Shown in pieces: positions 1 through 7,271 of a DNA stretch of 60,642 bases. Within the stretch, counting starts at the first letter, position 1. Every line of letters begins with the position of its first letter. The translations under genes were made by a program, and so were the position numbers. The notes under the pieces are model-generated. The model saw only the letters and a list, made by a program, of their open reading frames with translations, was not told the DNA's origin and did no database searches. Source of the DNA: Oscillospiraceae bacterium (lineage in GTDB: Bacteria; Bacillota; Clostridia; Oscillospirales; Oscillospiraceae); assembly GCA_017518225.1 (NCBI GenBank), contig JAFWVV010000030.1, positions 1-60,642 of the forward strand, read 5' to 3'.

Positions 1-548
1 GCGATGATTGCGTCCAGATTGTCCAAAATGAACTGCTGGGCCTGCTGATCATAGACCACGGCGGTATAATCTCCGTTTTGCCCGCTGCGCTGCTGCGTAG
101 AAATGCCCAGCTTCCAGCCGGCTTCTGTCGGTCGCTTGTTCTTGTTGCCGCTTGGGGCTTCTTCCTCGAACAGCAACCCGGATTGCAGCAGAAACTTGGT
201 AATACTGGTGGTTTTCAGCTTCTGCATGGTGCTCAGATCCACCAGCTCATTGAGCCGCTGCGCAATTTGGCTGGCGCTGAGCGGCCACTCGTCAAAGGCG
301 TAGCGGCTGCGCGCCTCGTAGGGCAGCGCGTAGGCCGCAAGCTCTCCCTTCTTCGGGGGAGCGCCGATCACACCGCCGTTTTCGATCACCTGCCGCAGCA
401 CGTCTGCCACGTAAAACAGGCAGCGGGAAATGCGGACATTGTTGATGATCTCCCCCTCCGGCACCTCCCGACCCGTCAGCGGGTCGATGCCCTTTGCCAG
501 CTTGTCCAGATAGTCCTTGGCGTGCTGCATGATTTCCAGCTCTGTCAT
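1..548 (-). CDS. Hypothetical protein, winged-helix-like, 3' end outside window
   Basis: The minus-strand reading frame starts at 548 with MTELEIMQHAKDYLDKLAKG and runs off the left edge, so the C-terminus is missing. A GGGAGG ribosome binding site lies 8 bases before the ATG. The visible part has an N-terminal helical segment and a later stretch (SASQIAQRLNEL ... NKNKRPTEAGWKLGI) that reads like a small winged-helix or DNA-contact module. I recall similar short proteins of unknown function in gut Clostridia but assign no function. It starts 17 bases after the stop of the ATPase/nuclease gene on the same strand, so the two are probably co-transcribed. Confidence 0.75.
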   Translation of the reverse strand, partial: MTELEIMQHAKDYLDKLAKGIDPLTGREVPEGEIINNVRISRCLFYVADVLRQVIENGGVIGAPPKKGELAAYALPYEARSRYAFDEWPLSASQIAQRLNELVDLSTMQKLKTTSITKFLLQSGLLFEEEAPSGNKNKRPTEAGWKLGISTQQRSGQNGDYTAVVYDQQAQQFILDNLDAII

Positions 549-565
549 TTTCTGATCCTCCCGTT

Positions 566-2428
566 TTACTCTATGCAAATCTCAACGTTTTTGCCGCTGA
601 AGGCAGCTCCGTATTTGAGGATTTGCTTCACACCGTGAGTACGCAGCTCGGTCTCGTAGTGCTTTTCATTGATTTGCCGGATCGCGCTCTGCGCCAGCTT
701 CTCCAAGGCCTGCCCATCTGCGCCTTCTGTCCATTTTACCTCAATCAAGATACCGGGCAGATTGTTTGTCTTCGGCATAAGCTGAATATCAAAGCGTCCC
801 TCGCCGGATTCCCGGTTCGAAGTGATATAGTAGCGGTTATCCATCATGGCGCAAAGGCCGAGCAGCAGTCCATGATAAAAATCCTCGTGAGAGGTATCGA
901 AAGAACTGACCGATTGCAGCAGAAGCTGACGCATCTGTTTTTGCAGCAAATCGACATTGCCGGAATAGATCGCCTTCTGGATGGCAATGGACATAGACTG
1001 CGGAATAAACACGCTGAGCTTATCCAAGATCTCTTTCTTATAAACGAAAGCAATTTCCTGATTGGGCAGGGCAACCTCGCACAGAGCGCCCTCTCCCAGC
1101 GGCGGGACAATGCTGACCAGCTTCAGATAGCCGGTAACCAGCAGGAAGCTATAGACGGAAGAAGGATCGCTGCCGATCTGCGGATAAATGACGCCGGTGT
1201 TAATATAGGCGGTGATCGGTTCTCCACGCAAGAGGGCATACAGCTCCTCATACAGGTCTGTTGAAGCTGCGGCCAAGACCTCTCCAATCACATCGTTGGA
1301 GCTGGTGGATACCCAGTAAGCTTGCAGCTTACACTTTCGCTGAAAGTAGTTGATCACCGACCAGGGATTGAAGATGTCGCTCTCTCCAAAACGATAGCCG
1401 TCATACCACTCGCAGAGCTCGCTGTAGTTACCGCCCGCATCATAGTAGGCGGCCATCTGCTTTACCTCGTCGTGGGTAAAGCCGAAATATTCGCTGAAGT
1501 TGTTATCCATAATGGAATACACCGAAAGATTGTTCAGCCCACTGAAAATGCTCTCCTTGGCCACACGAAGAATCCCGGTGAGGAAACCGAAGGTCAGATG
1601 GCTGTTGTCCTTCAGCCCGCCGGAGAAGAGGTTTCGCATAAACAGGATGACCTGATCGTAAAAATCACGGGTATGACCCTGCTGGATCGGGGTGTCATAT
1701 TCATCGATAATGATGATCGGCGCGATCTTGTGATGCTCATGGAGCATCCGTGTCAAGGTCAGCAGAGCTCCGGATAGATCCAGATCGCTCGCTGTGCGCT
1801 CCATGATGCGGCGGAAATACGCCTTGTCCACTTCGTTGCAGGCTTCTGTAGTCAGCAGTTCCTCATGGCGCGCAAACTCGCTGCCGATGATCTCGGCCAG
1901 CTTCTGAAGCGTCTCCTGCCATGTCTCGCATTTGACATCCTTGAAGCTGAGGAAAATCACGGGGTATTTCCCTTGATAAGCCTGATATTTCTCTCCCTGC
2001 TTCCAGATCGCCTTGCCCCGGAAATAGACAGAGGTATCTTCGTCAGTCTTCTCAAAGAAGGTTCGCAGCATGTCCATATTCAGGGTCTTGCCAAAGCGCC
2101 GCGGACGGGTAAACAGTGCCACCTGCGGCCGCTCATCCAGGAACTCCTTGATCATCAGGGTCTTGTCCACATAGTAGTACTCCGTTGACGCGACCCGGTA
2201 GTCGGAAATACCAACCGGGAGAGGCAGCTTGGATTTACTCGGTGCTTTCTTGTAGGCGCCGGTGCGCACACGCCCATCAACCGGCTTTTCCGCATCGGCT
2301 GGGATATACCATGTTCCACCCGCTTTGAAGGCGCCTGGGATCTTGCCGCTGCGGCACATACCGGTTACGCTGCGCTCCGTTAAGCCCCAGCGTTCTGCAG
2401 CTTCTTTCACAAGAATTCCTTCTGGCAT
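566..2428 (-). CDS. HTH + AAA-ATPase-like + PD-(D/E)XK nuclease-like protein
   Basis: This 620-residue protein has three parts. Residues about 5-50 (VKEAAERWGLTERSV ... GTWYIPADAEKP) look like an excisionase/MerR-type helix-turn-helix. From about residue 72 it matches the AAA-ATPase-like family (PF09820), with a P-loop RPRRFGKT at 108-115 and Walker B IIIIDEYD near 238-245. The C-terminus holds a PD-(D/E)XK-like motif, GRFD at 544-547 and ILIEVKW at 560-566 (PDDEXK_9, formerly DUF1703). The family is abundant in gut anaerobes and its function is unsettled; nuclease activity is inferred. The added N-terminal HTH suggests DNA binding. The start has an AGGAGG site. The promoter region carries three copies of a 21-22 base repeat that the HTH could recognise. 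Confidence 0.85.
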   Translation of the reverse strand: MPEGILVKEAAERWGLTERSVTGMCRSGKIPGAFKAGGTWYIPADAEKPVDGRVRTGAYKKAPSKSKLPLPVGISDYRVASTEYYYVDKTLMIKEFLDERPQVALFTRPRRFGKTLNMDMLRTFFEKTDEDTSVYFRGKAIWKQGEKYQAYQGKYPVIFLSFKDVKCETWQETLQKLAEIIGSEFARHEELLTTEACNEVDKAYFRRIMERTASDLDLSGALLTLTRMLHEHHKIAPIIIIDEYDTPIQQGHTRDFYDQVILFMRNLFSGGLKDNSHLTFGFLTGILRVAKESIFSGLNNLSVYSIMDNNFSEYFGFTHDEVKQMAAYYDAGGNYSELCEWYDGYRFGESDIFNPWSVINYFQRKCKLQAYWVSTSSNDVIGEVLAAASTDLYEELYALLRGEPITAYINTGVIYPQIGSDPSSVYSFLLVTGYLKLVSIVPPLGEGALCEVALPNQEIAFVYKKEILDKLSVFIPQSMSIAIQKAIYSGNVDLLQKQMRQLLLQSVSSFDTSHEDFYHGLLLGLCAMMDNRYYITSNRESGEGRFDIQLMPKTNNLPGILIEVKWTEGADGQALEKLAQSAIRQINEKHYETELRTHGVKQILKYGAAFSGKNVEICIE

Positions 2429-2468
2429 ACGATTGCCTCCTGTAAATGAATGTCTGTCTTTATTATAT

Positions 2469-2538
2469 CCACAAACGGAAGAATGTCAAACGCAAACGGA
2501 AAAATATCAAAAAGAATTTGACATTTTTCTGTTTGCGG
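2469..2538 (-). promoter_or_regulatory. Promoter with three-copy repeat operator
   Basis: On the minus strand TTGACA and TATAAT are separated by 16 bases just upstream of the HTH-ATPase-nuclease gene. Three copies of a motif close to TTTGAYATTYTTCCGTTTG surround it. Two are in the same orientation (2469-2490 and 2491-2511) and one is inverted (2517-2538). The first overlaps the -35 to -10 interval, as expected for a repressor site. Binding by the gene's own HTH is inference. Confidence 0.6.
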
Positions 2539-2628
2539 AAATGTGTTGTTGGATTTTCTTCTTTTCCGTGTACGCCATGCCCCTTCTTGGATATGCATGG
2601 TAAAGTGTTCGTTTTCCGTCAATATGTA

Positions 2629-2805
2629 CTACTCCCACCCCATCCGTTTAGCCAAATCCAACATAGAAAAGCTGAATTGTTGCCAGGGTTCCAATGTCGT
2701 CTGTGACGGGTCGCCCTCGCGGATGTGCATGGTGCGTCGGATTTCTTTGGGGATAACGACGCGGCCGAGGTCGTCGATGCGCCGTACGATTCCGGTTGCT
2801 TTCAT
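2629..2805 (-). pseudogene. Truncated AbrB/SpoVT-type regulator
   Basis: The frame begins MKATGIVRRIDDLGRVVIPK, the signature N-terminal swapped-hairpin domain of AbrB/SpoVT transition-state regulators, behind an AGGAGG site 8-9 bases upstream. After EIRRTMHIREGDP the family normally continues with LEIYTDREGEVIFKKY. Here it changes abruptly to SQTTLEPWQQFSFSMLDLAK and stops after 58 residues. The dimerising second half of the domain and any C-terminal GAF-like domain are gone. I read it as a gene cut by a deletion or insertion, though a short product is still encodable. Confidence 0.7.
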
Positions 2806-2901
2806 ATAGTAAAAACCTCCTGCGTTTCTATCTGTTGACAGAGATAGTATTTGCAGGAGATTTTTTTGTTATGCAGAATAAGAGGCGGGAAAGAATCGCG
2901 C

Positions 2902-4524
2902 TTATTCCATGTAATGCATATCGAGCATATCGCGCATTTCGTAATACAGATCCGACTGGCGCCAGCCGTCATCCGTGGCGTGTGCGACGCTGGTGTTGAC
3001 CTCGGTGTTGGACAGCGCCTCGTGCAGCGCCTGATATTGCTCGGGGCTCCATGCGCCGATTTTTGAGGCCCAGAGGCGCTTGAGCCAGGTCATTTGCATT
3101 AACAGCTCCGGGTTTTTCAGCTTGCACAAAACAACATTCAGATCCTGCAGCTTGTCCATGTGCAGCAAAAGCGACACATCGTCAAATTTGCTGAGAAACA
3201 GCTCAAGGTATTCAAGCTCGTGCAGATCCACCAGCGGCGAATAGTCCCGGACGATTACGTCTGCCAGCACGAGAATGCGCAGCTTGGGCATGCAGCGCAG
3301 GAAGGAGACGTCGGTCATGCGCATGTGTCCGAGATCGAGGCACTCCAGATCTACCAGATATTTCAGCTCTTTGGCCTGTGTGTCATAAAAGGGCTTATTC
3401 ATGTCGTAGCCGTATTTATAGGGGATAAAGGCCTTAACGTCGGTGCGCACAAAGCCCGCGCCCATGGGGATCGCCCAGATAAAACGGGTTTCCGGATGGC
3501 GCTGCCACAGCGCGTCCATATCCTCGCTGGCAATGCCGCAGCAGCACATTTCCACGCGCTCCAATCCGTAAAAACAGGCCAGCGCATCTTCTACGGCCTG
3601 CGTGGAGTCCATCGGGATATCGTTGAGGATCAACTCTGTTGCAGTGCTGGAGGTCTCCACGCCGCACAGGGAAAAACGCCAGTCGACGATGACGGCCGGA
3701 TAGCGCGCTTTCAGCGCCAGCAGCGGTGTGTTATCCGCGGCAAGACCCGAAAAGGAAAGCGCCCGGAGCTGCGGCAGACAGGCGAGTGCGTCCAGCGCCT
3801 CCGGCGCGTCCGCGATCGGCAGGGTCAGTTGCTCGGCATCGCCGGGAACACGCTCGCTGCCGATCATCACGCAATAGTCGACCGCCAGCGACGGTCGCGC
3901 CTGCTGCAGCGCAAGGATCGAAGCGTAGTCGCGGCAGGCTGTGGCGTCCACGGTCTGCAGAGCGGGCAGATCGTCCAGCAGCGTGAGCAGCTGCGGGAGG
4001 CTCTCGTCGTCCACGCGGACAGACGCAGCGTCGCCCGGCAGCAGTTCGCCGCCGAGCGTGACGCAATACTGCACGTCCAGATCCGGGCGGAGACGGCGCA
4101 GCTCGCGCACCGCGTCCGCGTCCGGGCAGTCGCGCGCGTCGACGGTCTGCAGCGCCGGGAAATCGCGCAACCGCTCGATCGCCTCCGGCGAGAGCCGATC
4201 CAGCGTCAGCGCCGTGGATTCGCTGTCCAGCCGCTCGCCCTGCAGGGGAACGAGCCAGCGGATCTGGCAGTTCGGCAGCGCAGCGGACAGCCGCTCAAAG
4301 TCCTCCGGCGACAGCGCGGCGGCGCGCAGATCCAGCGCTTCCAGCGTGGGCAGCCGCGCCAAGTCCTGCGCCTGCGGCGGCGCGGCGCCGCGCCAGACAA
4401 GCTGTCTGGCGCGACAGGAAACGAGCTGCCCGCCCAGCAGCGTATAGCGCCGGCTGAGAAAAAAGCCTGCCACAATCAGTGCCGCGAACAAAACGAGAGA
4501 AATCAGCAGTTTTTTCTTTTTCAT
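2902..4524 (-). CDS. Membrane-anchored leucine-rich-repeat-like protein
   Basis: This 540-residue protein starts MKKKKLLISLVLFAALIVAG, a positively charged N-terminus followed by one hydrophobic segment with no lipobox, so it is probably a signal anchor with the rest outside the cell. The body has irregular leucine-rich units such as LPTLEALDLRAAALSP, FPALQTVDARDCPDADAV, LPALQTVDATACRDYASI and LECLDLGHMRMTDVSFLRCM. These fit an LRR solenoid (residues about 50-500) rather than an enzyme. No catalytic motif is visible. Neighbours give little help: it is transcribed with the ABC-F gene upstream across an 85-base gap. A role in protein binding at the surface is inference. Confidence 0.7.
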   Translation of the reverse strand: MKKKKLLISLVLFAALIVAGFFLSRRYTLLGGQLVSCRARQLVWRGAAPPQAQDLARLPTLEALDLRAAALSPEDFERLSAALPNCQIRWLVPLQGERLDSESTALTLDRLSPEAIERLRDFPALQTVDARDCPDADAVRELRRLRPDLDVQYCVTLGGELLPGDAASVRVDDESLPQLLTLLDDLPALQTVDATACRDYASILALQQARPSLAVDYCVMIGSERVPGDAEQLTLPIADAPEALDALACLPQLRALSFSGLAADNTPLLALKARYPAVIVDWRFSLCGVETSSTATELILNDIPMDSTQAVEDALACFYGLERVEMCCCGIASEDMDALWQRHPETRFIWAIPMGAGFVRTDVKAFIPYKYGYDMNKPFYDTQAKELKYLVDLECLDLGHMRMTDVSFLRCMPKLRILVLADVIVRDYSPLVDLHELEYLELFLSKFDDVSLLLHMDKLQDLNVVLCKLKNPELLMQMTWLKRLWASKIGAWSPEQYQALHEALSNTEVNTSVAHATDDGWRQSDLYYEMRDMLDMHYME

Positions 4525-4609
4525 GACTCGCCTCGCAAGCTTTTTTATCAGTGTAACACACGCAGGCGCATTTTGCCACAGCTTTTCTGCATCCGGCGCG
4601 GCCGGATCC

Positions 4610-6145
4610 TCAGCGAAGCTTCTCCAGCCCGTTTTCCGTCAGCCGATAGACCGTGTCGCAGACCTCGTCGATGTATTTCCGGTCGTGCGAGACGCTGATG
4701 ATCGCGCCGGGAAAGGCGCGCAGCATGGCGCGGATCTCCGGGCCGGAGAGCGGGGAGAAGTTGCGTGTCGGCTCATCGAGCAGCAGCACGTCCGTCTCCG
4801 TCAGGCCGAGGCGCAGCAGGAGGAGCTTGGCCTTCTGCCCGCCGGAGAGCGCGCGGATCGGCCGCTCCATCTCCTGGGTCGTGACGTGCATCGCGCCGAG
4901 ATAGGTACGCGCCTCGGTGATATCCTCTTTTTTGCCGGAGGGCGCGAGAAATGCGACGGGCGTCGCCTCCGGCGGCAGCAGCTCGTCATAGTTTTGCGGC
5001 ATGACGCACACATGGAGGTTCTCCCGCGCCGCGAGCTCCTGTGCGATGTGCCGGAGCAGGGTGCTTTTGCCGGCGCCGTTTCGCCCGATGATGCCGATTT
5101 TCTCCGGCCCCTGCACGCGCAGCGCCACCTCGCGCGCGAGCAGCCGCCCGCCGTCCGGCGTCCAAAGCTCCGGCAGCTCCAAGTCCAGCACGCTGCGTCC
5201 GGCGGGCAAGGGGCGCTGGTAATTGAGACGAATGTTGATCGCGTCCTCGCTGACCGGAATCTCCGTCATCTCCGCGTGCTCGCGCTCATAGCGCCGCTCC
5301 ATGGCCTTGACGGCGGCCATCTTCTTTTTCAGCAGGCGGGCCGTGGAGGGATCCTGGCGCGTGATCGTGTTCTGCGCGTACTCCACGCTCTGCTGGATGC
5401 GCCGGAACTTCTCCATCGCCTTTCGCTCCTCGCGCCGCTCGCTATAGGCCATCTGCCGCTGTTTGTCAAAGCTGCGCCGCCGCTCGGCGACGAACTGCGC
5501 GTAGCCCATGTCGGCAACGCTCCAGCGGCTGACGGACTTGCGGTGCAGCTGCTCGAGCAAAATGATCTTGTTGGCGGTGTTTTCGATGAGCGTCTCGTCG
5601 TGGGAGATGAAAAGCACGATGCCGGGGAAGTCCCGGATGCAGCGCTCCAGCCACTCGAGCGTCTCGATATCGACGTCGTTGCTCGGCTCGTCGAGCAGCA
5701 GAACGTCCGGCTCATGCAGCAGCAGCCGCGCAAGCTGCACCTTCACACGCTCGCCGCCGGAGAGGCTGCCCATGCGCTGCTCGCTGGTGTAGAGCGCGGC
5801 GGGAAAACCGAGCGCCCGGGCGATGCGGCGCAGCTCGCCCGGCGGCGTGTCCCAGAAATCCCCGTCCGCGTTGAAATAATCGCAAACGCTCAGCTCGCGA
5901 TCCTCGTGCGCAAGCTCCTGCGGCAGATAGCCCGGTCTGCCGTCGCACACGCGCGAGCCCTCGGCCTCGAGATAGTCCGCCACCAGCGCCGGGTCGTAGA
6001 TCCAGCGCAGAAGACTGGATTTTCCGTTGCCCTCCTCGCCGATGATGACGGCCTTGTCCCCGGCGTTGAGCGTCAGGGAAAAATCCTGCAGCAGCACGCG
6101 CAGATCGAGCCGATGGGTAAAAGTCAAATTTCTGATGTGTAACAT
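4610..6145 (-). CDS. ABC-F family ATPase (ribosome-acting type)
   Basis: Two ABC ATPase modules in one chain of 511 residues with no membrane segments define an ABC-F protein. The first has GEEGNGKSSL, LSGGERVKVQLA and VLLLDEPSNDVD; the second has GRNGAGKSTL, LSGGQKAKLLLL and VLLLDEPTRNFSP. The inter-domain linker (about residues 215-285) is rich in R, K, E and M, as in the P-site tRNA-interaction motif of this family. Members act on the ribosome and some confer resistance to 50S antibiotics; the size and the attenuator-like leader favour that subgroup, but the substrate cannot be read from sequence. The ATG follows a GGAGG site directly after the leader terminator. Confidence 0.88.
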   Translation of the reverse strand: MLHIRNLTFTHRLDLRVLLQDFSLTLNAGDKAVIIGEEGNGKSSLLRWIYDPALVADYLEAEGSRVCDGRPGYLPQELAHEDRELSVCDYFNADGDFWDTPPGELRRIARALGFPAALYTSEQRMGSLSGGERVKVQLARLLLHEPDVLLLDEPSNDVDIETLEWLERCIRDFPGIVLFISHDETLIENTANKIILLEQLHRKSVSRWSVADMGYAQFVAERRRSFDKQRQMAYSERREERKAMEKFRRIQQSVEYAQNTITRQDPSTARLLKKKMAAVKAMERRYEREHAEMTEIPVSEDAINIRLNYQRPLPAGRSVLDLELPELWTPDGGRLLAREVALRVQGPEKIGIIGRNGAGKSTLLRHIAQELAARENLHVCVMPQNYDELLPPEATPVAFLAPSGKKEDITEARTYLGAMHVTTQEMERPIRALSGGQKAKLLLLRLGLTETDVLLLDEPTRNFSPLSGPEIRAMLRAFPGAIISVSHDRKYIDEVCDTVYRLTENGLEKLR

Positions 6146-6157
6146 AGATCCTCCGAA

Positions 6158-6193
6158 AAAAATAAGATCCGTCTGCCCTGGCGCAGACGGATC
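6158..6193 (-). terminator. Leader terminator (putative attenuator) before ABC-F gene
   Basis: On the minus strand an 11-bp stem GATCCGTCTGC / GCAGACGGATC is followed by TTATTTTTTT and ends right at the ribosome binding site of the ABC-F gene. A factor-independent terminator in a 5' leader, rather than after a gene, is the layout of transcription attenuation known for several antibiotic-inducible ABC-F genes. Confidence 0.75.
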
Positions 6194-6400
6194 CCGTTTC
6201 TCTGATCAAAAAACAGCCTTGCCGGACGCCCAAAAAAACGGGCGGACAACAGCGATCGAGAGGACGCTGACCCGATCCGGCGCACACAGACAAAGCCCTC
6301 CTGCAGAAGGCTTTTCCAATAGCTGCCGAAATCCGATCAGATCTTGCTCATTCTCTCGCAAAGGCTCCTTTCATGCTTTGTTTTTTTATTATATCACGAG
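6194..6400 (-). promoter_or_regulatory. ABC-F leader: promoter, possible micro-ORF, hairpins
   Basis: Reading the minus strand, a TATAAT -10 lies near 6390. An AAAGGAG motif (6363-6369) follows, then a possible micro-frame MSKI-stop or, from 6374, MKGAFARE-stop. Two further hairpins follow: AAAGCC...GGCTTT around 6293-6317 and GCCCG-T7-GGGC around 6228-6244. They precede the leader terminator and could form alternative pairings. The specific switching mechanism is inference. Confidence 0.5.
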
Positions 6401-6457
6401 CCGCAGGGAAACGCAAGCGAAAACACGCGAGCGGCGGCCGTTCGCGCTTTGCGCACA

Positions 6458-6478
6458 TCTTAATCAATTCTTAATCCA
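6458..6478 (+). promoter_or_regulatory. Direct TTAATC repeats upstream of response regulator
   Basis: TTAATC occurs at 6460-6465 and 6471-6476, an 11-base period typical of OmpR/PhoB-type regulator sites. It lies about 60 bases upstream of the response regulator start, so autoregulation is plausible but unproven. Confidence 0.45.
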
Positions 6479-6533
6479 TTGGGGGCTTTTATCTTAAAGC
6501 TTTTTTTGATACGATACGGGCGAGGTGAGACAG

Positions 6534-7271
6534 ATGCCAAACATTCTGGTTTGCGACGACGAGAGAGATATCGTCGCGGCGCTGACGATCTATCTGCAGG
6601 CGGAGGGCTATGAGGTTGTCCCGGCCTGCGACGGGCGCGAGGCCTTATCCGCCCTGCGCGGACAGGAGATCCAGCTCGTGCTGCTGGACGTGATGATGCC
6701 CGCGATGGACGGGATCTCCGCCCTGGCGCAGATCCGCAGGGAGAGCAATGTCCCGGTCATTTTGCTGACGGCGAAAAGCGAGGACAGCGACAAGGTGCTG
6801 GGGCTGAATCTTGGCGCGGACGACTATATCACGAAGCCCTTCAATCCCGTGGAGCTGCTGGCGCGTGTGCGTTCGCAGCTGCGGCGCTATCTGCAGCTCG
6901 GCGGCGGGAAAAGCCGGCCGGATGCGCTTTGCCTGGGCGGCATCGAGCTGGACGACCGGACGAAAAGCGTCACGCGCGACGGGGAACCGGTCGGCCTGAC
7001 GCCGCGGGAGTTCGATATCCTGAAATTTTTGCTGCAGCACCCCGGTGAGGTCTTTTCGCCCGGCGAGATCTACCGCCGCGTCTGGAACGAGGAGCCATAC
7101 GGCGCGGAGAGCACCGTCGCCGTGCATATCCGGCACCTGCGCGAGAAGCTGGAGATCACGCCCGCACAGCCCCGCTACATCAAGGCGGTCTGGGGGCAGG
7201 GCTACAAGATAGAGAATGCGGATTTCGGAATTCGGAGTTCGGGATTGGAAGGAGAGAAAAAGAATGAATAA
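6534..7271 (+). CDS. OmpR/PhoB-type response regulator
   Basis: The protein begins MPNILVCDDERDIVAAL and has a receiver domain with acidic pocket DD at residues 8-9, phospho-acceptor D52 in LLDVMMP, and the switch segment ILLTAKSED ... GADDYITKPF. A winged-helix effector domain follows (LTPREFDILKFLLQHPGEVF ... VAVHIRHLREKL). I chose ATG 6534 because GAGGTGA sits at the right distance; a GTG at 6525 would place the start on top of that site. Its last 8 bases overlap the kinase gene, so the pair is one two-component system. The C-terminal tail after WGQGYKIEN is unusually long and low in complexity. Confidence 0.9.
   Translation: MPNILVCDDERDIVAALTIYLQAEGYEVVPACDGREALSALRGQEIQLVLLDVMMPAMDGISALAQIRRESNVPVILLTAKSEDSDKVLGLNLGADDYITKPFNPVELLARVRSQLRRYLQLGGGKSRPDALCLGGIELDDRTKSVTRDGEPVGLTPREFDILKFLLQHPGEVFSPGEIYRRVWNEEPYGAESTVAVHIRHLREKLEITPAQPRYIKAVWGQGYKIENADFGIRSSGLEGEKKNE

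Noticed and set aside
2407-2622. Minus-strand frame through the repeat operator region
   Set aside because: It lacks a ribosome site and covers the promoter and repeats of the ATPase gene.
3160-4698. Long open frame on the plus strand opposite the LRR-like gene
   Set aside because: High G+C keeps antisense frames open; its composition is Arg/Gln-rich without any motif, while the minus strand has a signal anchor and LRR units.
4523-6142. Long plus-strand open frame opposite the ABC-F gene
   Set aside because: The minus strand carries two complete ABC ATPase modules; the antisense frame has no domain and no ribosome binding site.
7216-7263. GATTTCGGAATTCGGAGTTCGGG at the regulator 3' end as a repeat element
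   Set aside because: It is short, in frame in the regulator tail and not seen elsewhere in the window.
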